This document shows positions 54,902-61,550 of a stretch of 61,550 bases of DNA, in pieces. The stretch covers positions 5,284 to 66,833 of the forward strand of contig FR887791.1 of the NCBI GenBank assembly GCA_000432735.1. Direction: 5' to 3'. Numbering within the stretch: position 1 is the first letter of the stretch; the number at the start of each line of letters is the position of its first letter. The translations under genes and the position numbers were made by a program. Origin of the DNA: Bacteroides sp. CAG:443. Its GTDB lineage: Bacteria > Bacteroidota > Bacteroidia > Bacteroidales > Bacteroidaceae. The notes below the pieces were generated by a model. The model was given only the letters and a program-made list of their open reading frames with translations, made no database searches and was not told where the DNA came from.

Positions 54902-54943
54902 CCGCGTGTAAAAAAGTCGTAACTTTGCACGCGGTTTTTTTTT
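54902..54943 (+). terminator. folE terminator whose loop contains the MATE promoter
   Basis: Perfect stem CCGCGTG/CACGCGG (54902-54908 and 54928-54934) followed by nine T. The 19-base loop contains the exact -7 box TAACTTTG (54920-54927) of the next gene. Confidence 0.8.
54920..54927 (+). promoter_or_regulatory. -7 box of the MATE gene
   Basis: TAACTTTG, exact TAnnTTTG, inside the folE terminator loop. The in-frame TTG at 54925 lies within the box, which leaves the GTG at 54952 as the first usable start. Confidence 0.55.
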
Positions 54944-54951
54944 ATCATCTA

Positions 54952-56301
54952 GTGGAACAGGCAATTCAACAGACTAACATTCGGAAAGGATTAACCAAAC
55001 TGGTTATTCCTATTTTTATAGAAACGTTATTGATTATGATGCTGGGCGCAGTGGATACCATCATGCTGAGCCAGTATTCGGACGAAAGTGTGGCTGCCGT
55101 AGGTGTAGTCAATCAGATAGTCATGTTTGCTTTCCTCGTATTCGAAGTCATCAACATCGGAACTTCCGTGCTCTGCTCGCAATACCTCGGAGCAAAAATG
55201 CATAAGAACATGGTACAGGTGGTAGGAGTCGCCTTGCTCCTGAACCTCGTAGTAGGACTTGTTATCAGTGCAATTCTTCATTTCGGAGCTACTACATTGT
55301 TAGGATGGATGGGGCTTCGTCCTGAATTGTTGAAATACGGTATCGGATATATGGAGATTGTAGGTGCCTTTGCTTTCTTTCAGGCTATATCACTGACTAT
55401 ATCCGCTTCATTGCGTAGTGCCAACAAGGCCATTTACCCCATGCTGGTCACCGTACTGGTGAATATCATGAACATTATCGGAAACTACTCGTTGATTTTC
55501 GGTAAGTTCGGCATGCCCGCCATGGGAGCCGAAGGAGCTGCCATATCTACTTCCATAGCACGAGGAGTAAGCATGATCGTGCTGTTCGTCATCTTGTTCC
55601 GCAAGCATATCCCGAAATTCCCGCTGGCTTATTTCCGTCCCTTCCCCTGGATTGAGTTGAAAAACCTGTTGAAAGTGGGACTCCCCTCTGCCGGCGAAAA
55701 TCTCTCGTACAGCTTCTCTCAGGTAGTCATCACTTACCTCATCAATATTTTGGGAAACAACGCACTGGCAACGCGTACCTATTCTGTGAACATCGTCATG
55801 TTTGTATACCTGTTCGCCATTGCCATGGCACAAGGAGGCGCCATCAGTATCGGACACCTGGTAGGACAAAAGAAAATACGTGCAGCCTATCTGTTAGGGA
55901 AATATGTCATGCGACTGTCCATTCTGGTATCACTTGTCCTTTCGTGTATCTGGGCAGCAGGCGGACACTTCATTTTCAGCCTTCTGACGGACAATCAGGA
56001 GATAATCCGTATGGGAGTCACTATCATGATCATCGATGTAGTGGTGGAAATAGGACGTGCCGTAAACATCTACGCCACCAATGCACTCCGTTCGGCAGGC
56101 GACGTAAACTATCCGTTCTATGTGGGACTTATCGTACAATGGAGCGTTTCGGTAGGTTTCAGCTATCTTTTAGGAATCCACTGGGGATGGGGACTTCCCG
56201 GTATGTGGTGTGCCTTCCTGCTGGATGAGAACATACGTGCCATCATATTCGTCAAGCGCTGGAACAGCCTGAAATGGGCAAAGAAAGGATTTGTAAAGTA
56301 A
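54952..56301 (+). CDS. MATE-family multidrug/toxin efflux transporter
   Basis: 449-aa inner-membrane antiporter with about 12 helices in two related halves. LVIPIFIETLLIMMLGAVDTIMLSQYSD at the start (first helix, family motif region) and LLKVGLPSAGENLSYS at the start of the second half are typical of MATE proteins of the DinF/NorM type. No ATG lies near the N-terminus; a GTG at 54952 gives the normal family length. MATE proteins export cationic compounds using Na+ or H+. The gene is monocistronic and converges with the small membrane protein gene. Confidence 0.92.
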   Translation: MEQAIQQTNIRKGLTKLVIPIFIETLLIMMLGAVDTIMLSQYSDESVAAVGVVNQIVMFAFLVFEVINIGTSVLCSQYLGAKMHKNMVQVVGVALLLNLVVGLVISAILHFGATTLLGWMGLRPELLKYGIGYMEIVGAFAFFQAISLTISASLRSANKAIYPMLVTVLVNIMNIIGNYSLIFGKFGMPAMGAEGAAISTSIARGVSMIVLFVILFRKHIPKFPLAYFRPFPWIELKNLLKVGLPSAGENLSYSFSQVVITYLINILGNNALATRTYSVNIVMFVYLFAIAMAQGGAISIGHLVGQKKIRAAYLLGKYVMRLSILVSLVLSCIWAAGGHFIFSLLTDNQEIIRMGVTIMIIDVVVEIGRAVNIYATNALRSAGDVNYPFYVGLIVQWSVSVGFSYLLGIHWGWGLPGMWCAFLLDENIRAIIFVKRWNSLKWAKKGFVK

Positions 56302-56523
56302 TTACATATTTCCTATTCCGACGTAAAACCAGAGAATGCAGATCAGGTCGATGACAAGTGCTGTCACCGACCATTTTACAAACTGCTTATCTTTCTTTAC
56401 GGCCCCGTAGATGATTCCGATGACGGCAGAAATTAATATGCCTGCCGCTACTCCAAAGATACCTTGTACGGCAAGCCCTACAAGGATCAGAATAGCCATG
56501 GTGACCAGAATATTGTTTTTCAT
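56302..56523 (-). CDS. Small hydrophobic membrane protein (73 aa)
   Basis: Unrecognised protein of 73 residues. It has a long hydrophobic stretch (about 4-42, probably two helices with Gly-rich turns), a short basic segment KKDKQFVK (43-50) and a second hydrophobic stretch (52-70, WSVTALVIDLICILWFYVG). It lies 26 bases downstream of proC on the same strand, so it is probably in that operon. Its stop touches the stop of the convergent MATE gene without overlap. The function is unknown. Confidence 0.65.
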   Translation of the reverse strand: MKNNILVTMAILILVGLAVQGIFGVAAGILISAVIGIIYGAVKKDKQFVKWSVTALVIDLICILWFYVGIGNM

Positions 56524-56549
56524 AAGTACCGATTTAATGGGTGGAATTA

Positions 56550-57320
56550 TTACATGCTGGCCTTAAAAGCCTTAATCACCGCCGAAGTAAATCCATCGTG
56601 TTCCAATGAATTGACTCCCTTAATGGTAACACCTCCCGGAGTCGTAACTTTCTCTATCTCGATTGCCGGATGCGAGTTTTCATCGCTCAGCAACAAACGG
56701 GCCGCACCGTCCAGTGTCTGTGCCACCATCTTCTTGGCTTCTCCCGGACGAAGACCGGCTTCTACCCCAGCCTGCATGGCAGCCTGTACATACTTCATTA
56801 CATAGGCTATGCCACACGAAGCGAGTGACGTGGCAGCAGCAAACTGTTTTTCTTCGATAAGCATGGCAAGTCCCATTTCATTAAAGACGTCCAACACTTT
56901 CTGTGTCTGCTCGTCAGTTGCATTTCTACAGGCAATCAGCGTCATGCTAGCACCTTTGGCAATGGCCGTATTCGGAATCACACGGAAAATAGTCATTTCC
57001 GGATCAACAAAATGTGCCAGATTCTCGAACGTCAGTCCGGCTGCTACCGAAATCAGTATCTGTGGCTGGCGAAGACGCAACGGCTTAAGTACTTCTTCTA
57101 CCTTCCACGGCTTGACAGCTACAACAACAACATCTGCATCGGCCGCATCTTTGTTGTTGGTCGAGGTATGAATATCGGGAAACTCAGCCTTCAACTTATC
57201 CAGTTTTGCCGTACTAGGATTGGTAACTATTATTTCACTTGCCTTGACATAATGTCCTTGTGCCAGCCCACGCGCAATAGCTCCGCCCATGTTGCCGGCT
57301 CCTATAATTGCTACTTTCAT
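56550..57320 (-). CDS. proC: Pyrroline-5-carboxylate reductase
   Basis: 256-aa NAD(P)H-dependent enzyme for the last step of proline synthesis. The N-terminal Rossmann motif is GAGNMGGAIARGL (7-19). IFRVIPNTA and the C-terminal VTTPGGVTIKGV (substrate-binding, family signature) are present. It lies 27 bases downstream of the thioesterase gene and upstream of the small membrane protein gene, suggesting a three-gene unit from the -7 box at 57821-57828. Confidence 0.96.
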   Translation of the reverse strand: MKVAIIGAGNMGGAIARGLAQGHYVKASEIIVTNPSTAKLDKLKAEFPDIHTSTNNKDAADADVVVVAVKPWKVEEVLKPLRLRQPQILISVAAGLTFENLAHFVDPEMTIFRVIPNTAIAKGASMTLIACRNATDEQTQKVLDVFNEMGLAMLIEEKQFAAATSLASCGIAYVMKYVQAAMQAGVEAGLRPGEAKKMVAQTLDGAARLLLSDENSHPAIEIEKVTTPGGVTIKGVNSLEHDGFTSAVIKAFKASM

Positions 57321-57347
57321 ATTACACCTTAACGTTTTATTACTATC

Positions 57348-57803
57348 TTATTTCAATGGCTGTGACAGCTCTTCCAGCGACTTTCCTTCATAGTCACACA
57401 CAGCCTGCTTGAAGTCGGCAGGAAGTTCCACGGGTTCCTTTGTTGCTACATCGTAGCCCACCATGACCGTACGACACTGACACTTCAACACACCGCTCGC
57501 CTTGTTGATAGCCCGCTGAAGCAAGGTAAAGCTCTTATGTCCCAGATGTATGACAGTAGTTTCTATTATCAGATCATCGGAAAAGAACACTGGAGCCAGA
57601 AAATCTGCATTTATATTGGCTACGACAATACCCATATGATGCCAGTCCTTATTGCCGAACACATCACGCATATACGAGGTCTTTGCCAAATCGTACAGAG
57701 AGAAATACGAAGAATTATTCATGTGACCATACTGATCGACATCGTTGAAGCGAATCTGTACAGGCAACGTATGCCTGGATTTCATATCATCTGCCATATC
57801 CAT
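57348..57803 (-). CDS. 4HBT-type acyl-CoA thioesterase
   Basis: 151-aa hot-dog fold thioesterase. The motif IRFNDVDQYGHMNNSSYF with the catalytic Asp and the HMNN segment is typical of the 4-hydroxybenzoyl-CoA thioesterase family (YbgC/FadM-like). Such enzymes hydrolyse acyl-CoAs of medium or varied chain length; the substrate here is not evident. Three in-frame ATG codons lie near the start; the first leaves about 11 bases after the predicted transcript start. First gene of the proC unit. Confidence 0.9.
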   Translation of the reverse strand: MDMADDMKSRHTLPVQIRFNDVDQYGHMNNSSYFSLYDLAKTSYMRDVFGNKDWHHMGIVVANINADFLAPVFFSDDLIIETTVIHLGHKSFTLLQRAINKASGVLKCQCRTVMVGYDVATKEPVELPADFKQAVCDYEGKSLEELSQPLK

Positions 57804-57820
57804 TTGTTTTTATATAATCT

Positions 57821-57828
57821 CAAATATA
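57821..57828 (-). promoter_or_regulatory. -7 box of the thioesterase-proC unit
   Basis: TATATTTG on the minus strand matches TAnnTTTG, 18 bases upstream of the ATG. Confidence 0.5.
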
Positions 57829-57871
57829 AATCTTTTTTCCCAAAAACCTACAATAAAGGAAGATTATTTCT

Positions 57872-57879
57872 TATTTTTG
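57872..57879 (+). promoter_or_regulatory. -7 box of the sulfhydrylase gene
   Basis: TATTTTTG matches TAnnTTTG, 40 bases upstream of the ATG at 57920. It is divergent from the thioesterase promoter. Confidence 0.45.
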
Positions 57880-57919
57880 CCCGTCGACAAAATGAAAAAG
57901 TCAATTTAAGCATTACAAT

Positions 57920-59203
57920 ATGGAACAGAAATTCAAAAAGGAGACCTTGTGCGTACAGGCCGGATGGACTCCCAAGAACGGGGAACCCCGTGTTTTACCT
58001 ATTTACCAAAGTACAACATTCAAATATGATACCAGCGAAGAAATGGCCAAACTCTTCGACCTGGAAAAAAGCGGATATTTCTACACCCGTTTGCAGAATC
58101 CGACAAACGATGCCGTAGCTGCCAAGATTGCCGCACTGGAAGGCGGTGTAGGTGCCATGCTGACTTCATCGGGGCAGGCTGCCAACTTTTACGCTGTATT
58201 CAATATCTGTGAGGCAGGTGATCACTTTGTCTGCTCATCGACAATTTACGGCGGTACATTCAACCTCTTTGGCGTTACGATGAAAAAGCTGGGTATCGAG
58301 TGTACGTTTGTCGATGCCGACGCTCCTGAAGAAGAAATCGAAAAGGCTTTCCGCCCGAATACCAAATGTCTGTTCGGCGAAACCATCTCGAACCCGAGCA
58401 TCAATGTACTCGACATCGAAAAGTTTGCACGCATCGCGCACAAACACGGAGTGCCCTTGATTGTAGATAATACATTTGCTACTCCTATCAACTGCCGCCC
58501 GTTTGAATGGGGAGCCGACATCGTAACACATTCTACCACCAAATATATGGACGGACATGCAACTTGCGTAGGTGGTGCCATAGTGGACAGCGGCAACTTC
58601 GACTGGGAAGCACATGCCGACAAATTCCCGGGACTGACTCAGCCGGATGCTTCTTACCACGGACTGACTTATACCAAGGCTTTCGGCAAGATGGCTTATA
58701 TGACCAAAGCAACCGCACAGCTGATGCGTGACCTCGGTTCCATACAGTCGCCCGAAAATGCCTTCCTGCTGAATCTGGGACTGGAAACATTGCACCTGCG
58801 TGTAGCACGTCACTGTGAGAACGCACAGAAGGTGGCCGAATGGCTGGAAGCAAACCCAAAGGTAAAATGGGTAAACTACTGTGGACTGAAGAGCAGCAAA
58901 TATTATGAACTAGCTCAGAAATATATGCCGAACGGCTCTTGCGGTGTCATTGCCTTCGGACTGAAAGGTACCCGCGAAGATGCCATCAAGTTCATGGATC
59001 AGCTGAAGCTAGCTTGCATCGTTACGCACGTTGCCGACGCACGTACCTGCGTACTGCATCCGGCAAGTCATACACACCGCCAGCTGACCGATGAGCAGCT
59101 GATTGAAGCAGGTGTAGCTCCCGACTTGATCCGTCTGTCGGTAGGTATCGAAAATGTAGACGATATCATTACCGATCTGAATCAGGCTATGCAGTACATC
59201 TGA
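57920..59203 (+). CDS. O-acetylhomoserine sulfhydrylase (aminocarboxypropyltransferase)
   Basis: 427-aa PLP enzyme of the Cys/Met metabolism family that makes homocysteine from O-acetylhomoserine and sulfide. Visible motifs are LPIYQSTTFKY, SSGQAANF, TISNPSINVLD, IVDNTFATP and the PLP lysine K208 in HSTTKYMDGH. The C-terminal VGIENVDDII is typical. The length (about 427 aa, longer than MetB or MetC) and the EQKFKKETLCVQAGW start favour the O-acetylhomoserine type over cystathionine enzymes. It is monocistronic, with a terminator hairpin downstream. Confidence 0.93.
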   Translation: MEQKFKKETLCVQAGWTPKNGEPRVLPIYQSTTFKYDTSEEMAKLFDLEKSGYFYTRLQNPTNDAVAAKIAALEGGVGAMLTSSGQAANFYAVFNICEAGDHFVCSSTIYGGTFNLFGVTMKKLGIECTFVDADAPEEEIEKAFRPNTKCLFGETISNPSINVLDIEKFARIAHKHGVPLIVDNTFATPINCRPFEWGADIVTHSTTKYMDGHATCVGGAIVDSGNFDWEAHADKFPGLTQPDASYHGLTYTKAFGKMAYMTKATAQLMRDLGSIQSPENAFLLNLGLETLHLRVARHCENAQKVAEWLEANPKVKWVNYCGLKSSKYYELAQKYMPNGSCGVIAFGLKGTREDAIKFMDQLKLACIVTHVADARTCVLHPASHTHRQLTDEQLIEAGVAPDLIRLSVGIENVDDIITDLNQAMQYI

Positions 59204-59285
59204 TCAAGCTCCTGTAGCCACTAACAGGCGATACAATAAAAGATCTCCCCGACAAGCTACAGGAATAACTAGAATATCTAAAAGG

Positions 59286-59329
59286 ATCGTATCGAGGCTC
59301 TATTGTGAGAATTGATACGATTCTTTTTT
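59286..59329 (+). terminator. Terminator after the sulfhydrylase gene
   Basis: Stem ATCGTATC/GATACGAT (59286-59293 and 59314-59321), extended by flanking A-T pairs, with a 20-base loop and then TTCTTTTTTG. Confidence 0.7.
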
Positions 59330-59576
59330 GTTTTCCACCCATGGGCAGAAAGTGGAGGAAACGTCGGGACGTTTTTATGAAATTTGTACAAACTCTGAAA
59401 TGTTTTGTACAAAAACAAAAGACAACCTCTTCTTTATCCTATCCTTCCAACACATCCTTAAAAACAACTTTCCAGGCAAAATCATCGCCAGGCTTTTCAG
59501 GATTTCCAGAACGAAAGGTTGCGAGATAAACTTCCTTTTACTACATTCGCCCGTAAATCATTTATTTTCATTGCTT
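59330..59576. other. Leader region before the MutS-like gene
   Basis: The frame is open through here but has no good start until 59577 and does not look like protein. A small hairpin AAACGT/ACGTTT with a CGGG loop lies at 59359-59374. Two copies of the palindrome TTTGTACAAA follow at 59383-59392 and 59404-59413, exactly 21 bp apart. No clear -7 box was found. Confidence 0.4.
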
Positions 59577-61382
59577 ATGACAACCCCCAAAAACTGGTAT
59601 ACTTTGCGAATAACCGAAACGACAAAGGAATTAACTCACATAAAAAAACGTATCCTGCACATCAGCTTGTTGCGTATTGCCTTTTTCCTGGCTGGAATAG
59701 CAGGCATTATTCTATTCTTTCATGCTGGGACCTGGGCTCTGATCGGCACAGTATGCTGCACCTTTCTCCCTTTTCTGATCCTGATCAAACTACATAACCG
59801 GTTCTTCGCACGAAAGGAATGGCTAGAAACTCAGGCACAAATTAACCGTGAGGAGCTGAAGGGGCTGGAGGGGGATTTCTCCGACTTCGATGAAGGCAAA
59901 GAATTTGCCAATCCGGAACATCCTTATTCATTCGACCTTGATTTGTTCGGCCGACGTTCGCTTTTTCAAGCCATGAACCGCACTTGTACGCACATCGGGA
60001 AACAAACGCTTGCACGATGGATGCAGGAGCATCTGACAAAAAAGGAAGGAATAGAACTCCGCCAGCAGGCAGTAAAGGATATGAGTGCAAGAAATGAATT
60101 TCGGGAACAGTTTCGGGTTACGGGACTGGTCAACCACGGGAAGACATCCGACGAAGAGGAAATACGTCAGTGGAGTGAAAGTTCCTCCGACTTGCTGCAT
60201 GCTACATGGGTTAAGCTTTCGTTATGGGGAGTTCCGCTTGTCAATGTATTGTTACTCGTAGGCGGTCTGACCGGTATTTGTTCGCTGAGCTGGTTCGGAC
60301 TGATGTTCATGCTGTTCATCATCTTCAGCTTTGCCATCGTTAAAAGAGCGACCTTGGTACAACAGACGTATGGCGAAAAACTGAAAACCTTGAACAGTTA
60401 TGCTAAGTTGATTGCGCTTACTCACCAACAAACATGGGAAGCTTCCGAATTGCAACAACTGATGAATCGGTTGAATATTGACGGTCATTCGCCCGCTGAA
60501 GCATTGATGCAACTATCCAAAGAACTCGACCGTCTGGACCTGCGGAACAACCAGTTGCTTTATGTCGTGCTGGAAGGAAGTATCTTCTTCCAACTGCGAC
60601 AGATAGTCCGTATCGAACGGTGGAAAGAACGTTACGGACATCATCTGATGAAATGGCTGGAAGCCGTGGGCGAACTGGATGCGCTTTGTTCACTGGGAAC
60701 CTTTGCTTACAACCATCCGGATTACACTTATCCTTCCATCTCAGACCAGCCTTTTCAATTCATTGCACGCGCTATGGGACATCCTCTGATGCCTGCCGAA
60801 CAATGTGTCAAGAACGATGCAACAATCCCGTCACGACCCTTCTTTTTGATTATTACAGGGGCAAACATGGCGGGCAAAAGTACGTATCTGAGAACGATTG
60901 GGGTCAACTATCTGCTGGCTTGTATCGGCTGTCCGATTTGCTGCAAACAACTCACACTGTATCCGGCACAACTGATCACCAGTCTGCGCACATCCGACTC
61001 ACTTACGGATAATGAATCGTATTTCTTTGCTGAGCTCAAGCGGCTGAAACGTATCATCGATTTACTGAATGAGGGAAAAGAGCTGTTCATCATTCTGGAC
61101 GAGATATTGAAAGGAACCAACTCGGCCGACAAGCAGAAAGGTTCGCTCGACCTGATCCGGCAGTTCATGCACCTGAAGACCAATGGAATCATTGCAACGC
61201 ACGATTTGCTCTTAGGTACACTGGCTGATCAATTCCCCGGCCAAATCCGCAATTATTGTTTCGAAGCAGATATTAAAGATAATGAACTGAGCTTCTCTTA
61301 CAAGCTACGGGAGGGAGTAGCACAAAACATGAATGCCTGCTTCCTGATGAAAAAGATGGGAATTACTATACAAGAGGAATGA
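59577..61382 (+). CDS. MutS-family ATPase with four membrane helices
   Basis: 601 aa. Two helices at about 31-49 and 53-71 and two more at about 213-235 and 237-256 flank a soluble part. The rest carries MutS clamp/lever-like helices and the MutS ATPase: Walker A TGANMAGKST (K434), SYFFAELKRLKRI, Walker B LFIILDEILKGTNSADKQ and the ATHD motif. The N-terminal mismatch-recognition domain (with its Phe-x-Glu) is absent, so it is not the repair MutS. The ATG at 59577 was chosen; the upstream in-frame region lacks protein-like composition. Function unknown; DNA handling at the membrane is a guess. Confidence 0.85.
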   Translation: MTTPKNWYTLRITETTKELTHIKKRILHISLLRIAFFLAGIAGIILFFHAGTWALIGTVCCTFLPFLILIKLHNRFFARKEWLETQAQINREELKGLEGDFSDFDEGKEFANPEHPYSFDLDLFGRRSLFQAMNRTCTHIGKQTLARWMQEHLTKKEGIELRQQAVKDMSARNEFREQFRVTGLVNHGKTSDEEEIRQWSESSSDLLHATWVKLSLWGVPLVNVLLLVGGLTGICSLSWFGLMFMLFIIFSFAIVKRATLVQQTYGEKLKTLNSYAKLIALTHQQTWEASELQQLMNRLNIDGHSPAEALMQLSKELDRLDLRNNQLLYVVLEGSIFFQLRQIVRIERWKERYGHHLMKWLEAVGELDALCSLGTFAYNHPDYTYPSISDQPFQFIARAMGHPLMPAEQCVKNDATIPSRPFFLIITGANMAGKSTYLRTIGVNYLLACIGCPICCKQLTLYPAQLITSLRTSDSLTDNESYFFAELKRLKRIIDLLNEGKELFIILDEILKGTNSADKQKGSLDLIRQFMHLKTNGIIATHDLLLGTLADQFPGQIRNYCFEADIKDNELSFSYKLREGVAQNMNACFLMKKMGITIQEE

Positions 61383-61550
61383 AATCTGTTTGTGAAGGGC
61401 GTGAAAGGGCAAAAACAGGTGATTTTTTCTATACAAGGCTCGAGAACATACTCAGGCACAGCTTCAGCAAAAAGATTCATAAAAGTATACCGCAAATGAC
61501 TACTTACTCCAACTGAAGATACGTAAGCATTCGAAGAAATGCACCTTTTA

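Noticed and set aside
57804..57919. SAM-type riboswitch before the sulfhydrylase gene
   Set aside because: The gap is short, shared with a divergent gene, and shows no riboswitch-like helices.
59328..59576. 83-residue N-terminal extension of the MutS-like protein
   Set aside because: It begins at a TTG-type start inside a terminator T run, contains palindromes, and lacks protein-like composition; the ATG at 59577 fits better.
61504..61550. Possible C-terminus of a minus-strand gene entering from the right edge
   Set aside because: Only about 14 codons are visible (ending LTYLQLE), too short to support a call; another frame is equally open.
1..61550. CRISPR arrays, tRNA, rRNA, insertion sequences, integrase or prophage genes
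   Set aside because: None was recognised by eye on either strand; a dedicated search (tRNA and repeat finders) was not possible here.

Overview
The window looks like a chromosomal segment of a gut-type Bacteroidales bacterium (Bacteroides, Phocaeicola or Parabacteroides; the genus cannot be fixed from this sequence alone). The reasons are two SusC/SusD outer-membrane glycan-import pairs, a hybrid two-component regulator of the HTCS type, many lipoproteins and signal peptides, moderate A+T content, and repeated -7 promoter boxes of the Bacteroidetes form TAnnTTTG. No rRNA, tRNA, CRISPR array, transposase or prophage gene was seen.

Layout. 1-4.85 kb holds housekeeping genes: polynucleotide phosphorylase (cut by the left edge), a 54-aa rubredoxin, a cysteine-free sirtuin and two FKBP-type prolyl isomerases. 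4.85-11.8 kb is an efflux locus: an AraC regulator divergent from a TolC / membrane-fusion / double-ATPase / two-permease operon, with a 21-bp-spaced direct repeat in the shared control region. 11.8-35.8 kb, all on the minus strand, is a large polysaccharide utilisation locus (PUL1). Its genes are an HTCS sensor, SusC, SusD, a SusE-like binding protein, three GH76 endo-mannanase-type proteins, GH125, GH92, GH97, GH31, an SGNH hydrolase and an alpha/beta-hydrolase. An iron-dependent alcohol dehydrogenase is divergent from it. 37.3-48.7 kb is a second PUL (PUL2): SusC, SusD, a GH144-like endo-glucanase and GH3, under a membrane-spanning LuxR-type regulator. This set matches a beta-1,2-glucan system. 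A single GH43 gene follows at 48.8-50.5 kb. 51.1-61.4 kb returns to core genes: a DUF1599 protein, a DoxX-thioredoxin fusion, tpiA, a SPOR protein, folE, a MATE transporter, proC with a thioesterase and a small membrane protein, O-acetylhomoserine sulfhydrylase, and a membrane-anchored MutS-like ATPase.

How PUL1 probably works (inference from families and signal peptides). Two lipoprotein GH76 enzymes and the SusE-like protein could bind and cut an alpha-1,6-mannan at the surface. SusC/D would import fragments. A periplasmic GH76, GH92 and GH125 would shorten the mannan. GH97, GH31 and the two esterase-like hydrolases would remove non-mannose sugars and acyl groups. The absence of GH38 and GH99, together with the presence of GH97, GH31 and esterases, suggests a decorated mannan rather than plain baker's-yeast mannan. 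The HTCS would sense a periplasmic fragment and activate the operon that starts at 35.79 kb.

The most interesting items are: the decorated-mannan PUL with an atypical GH92; three pairs of repeats spaced exactly 21 bp at control regions; a terminator whose loop contains the next gene's promoter; a zinc-ligand-free sirtuin; a four-TM MutS-like ATPase; a DoxX fusion with a cysteine-free thioredoxin-like domain; and an orphan intergenic region with nested inverted repeats.
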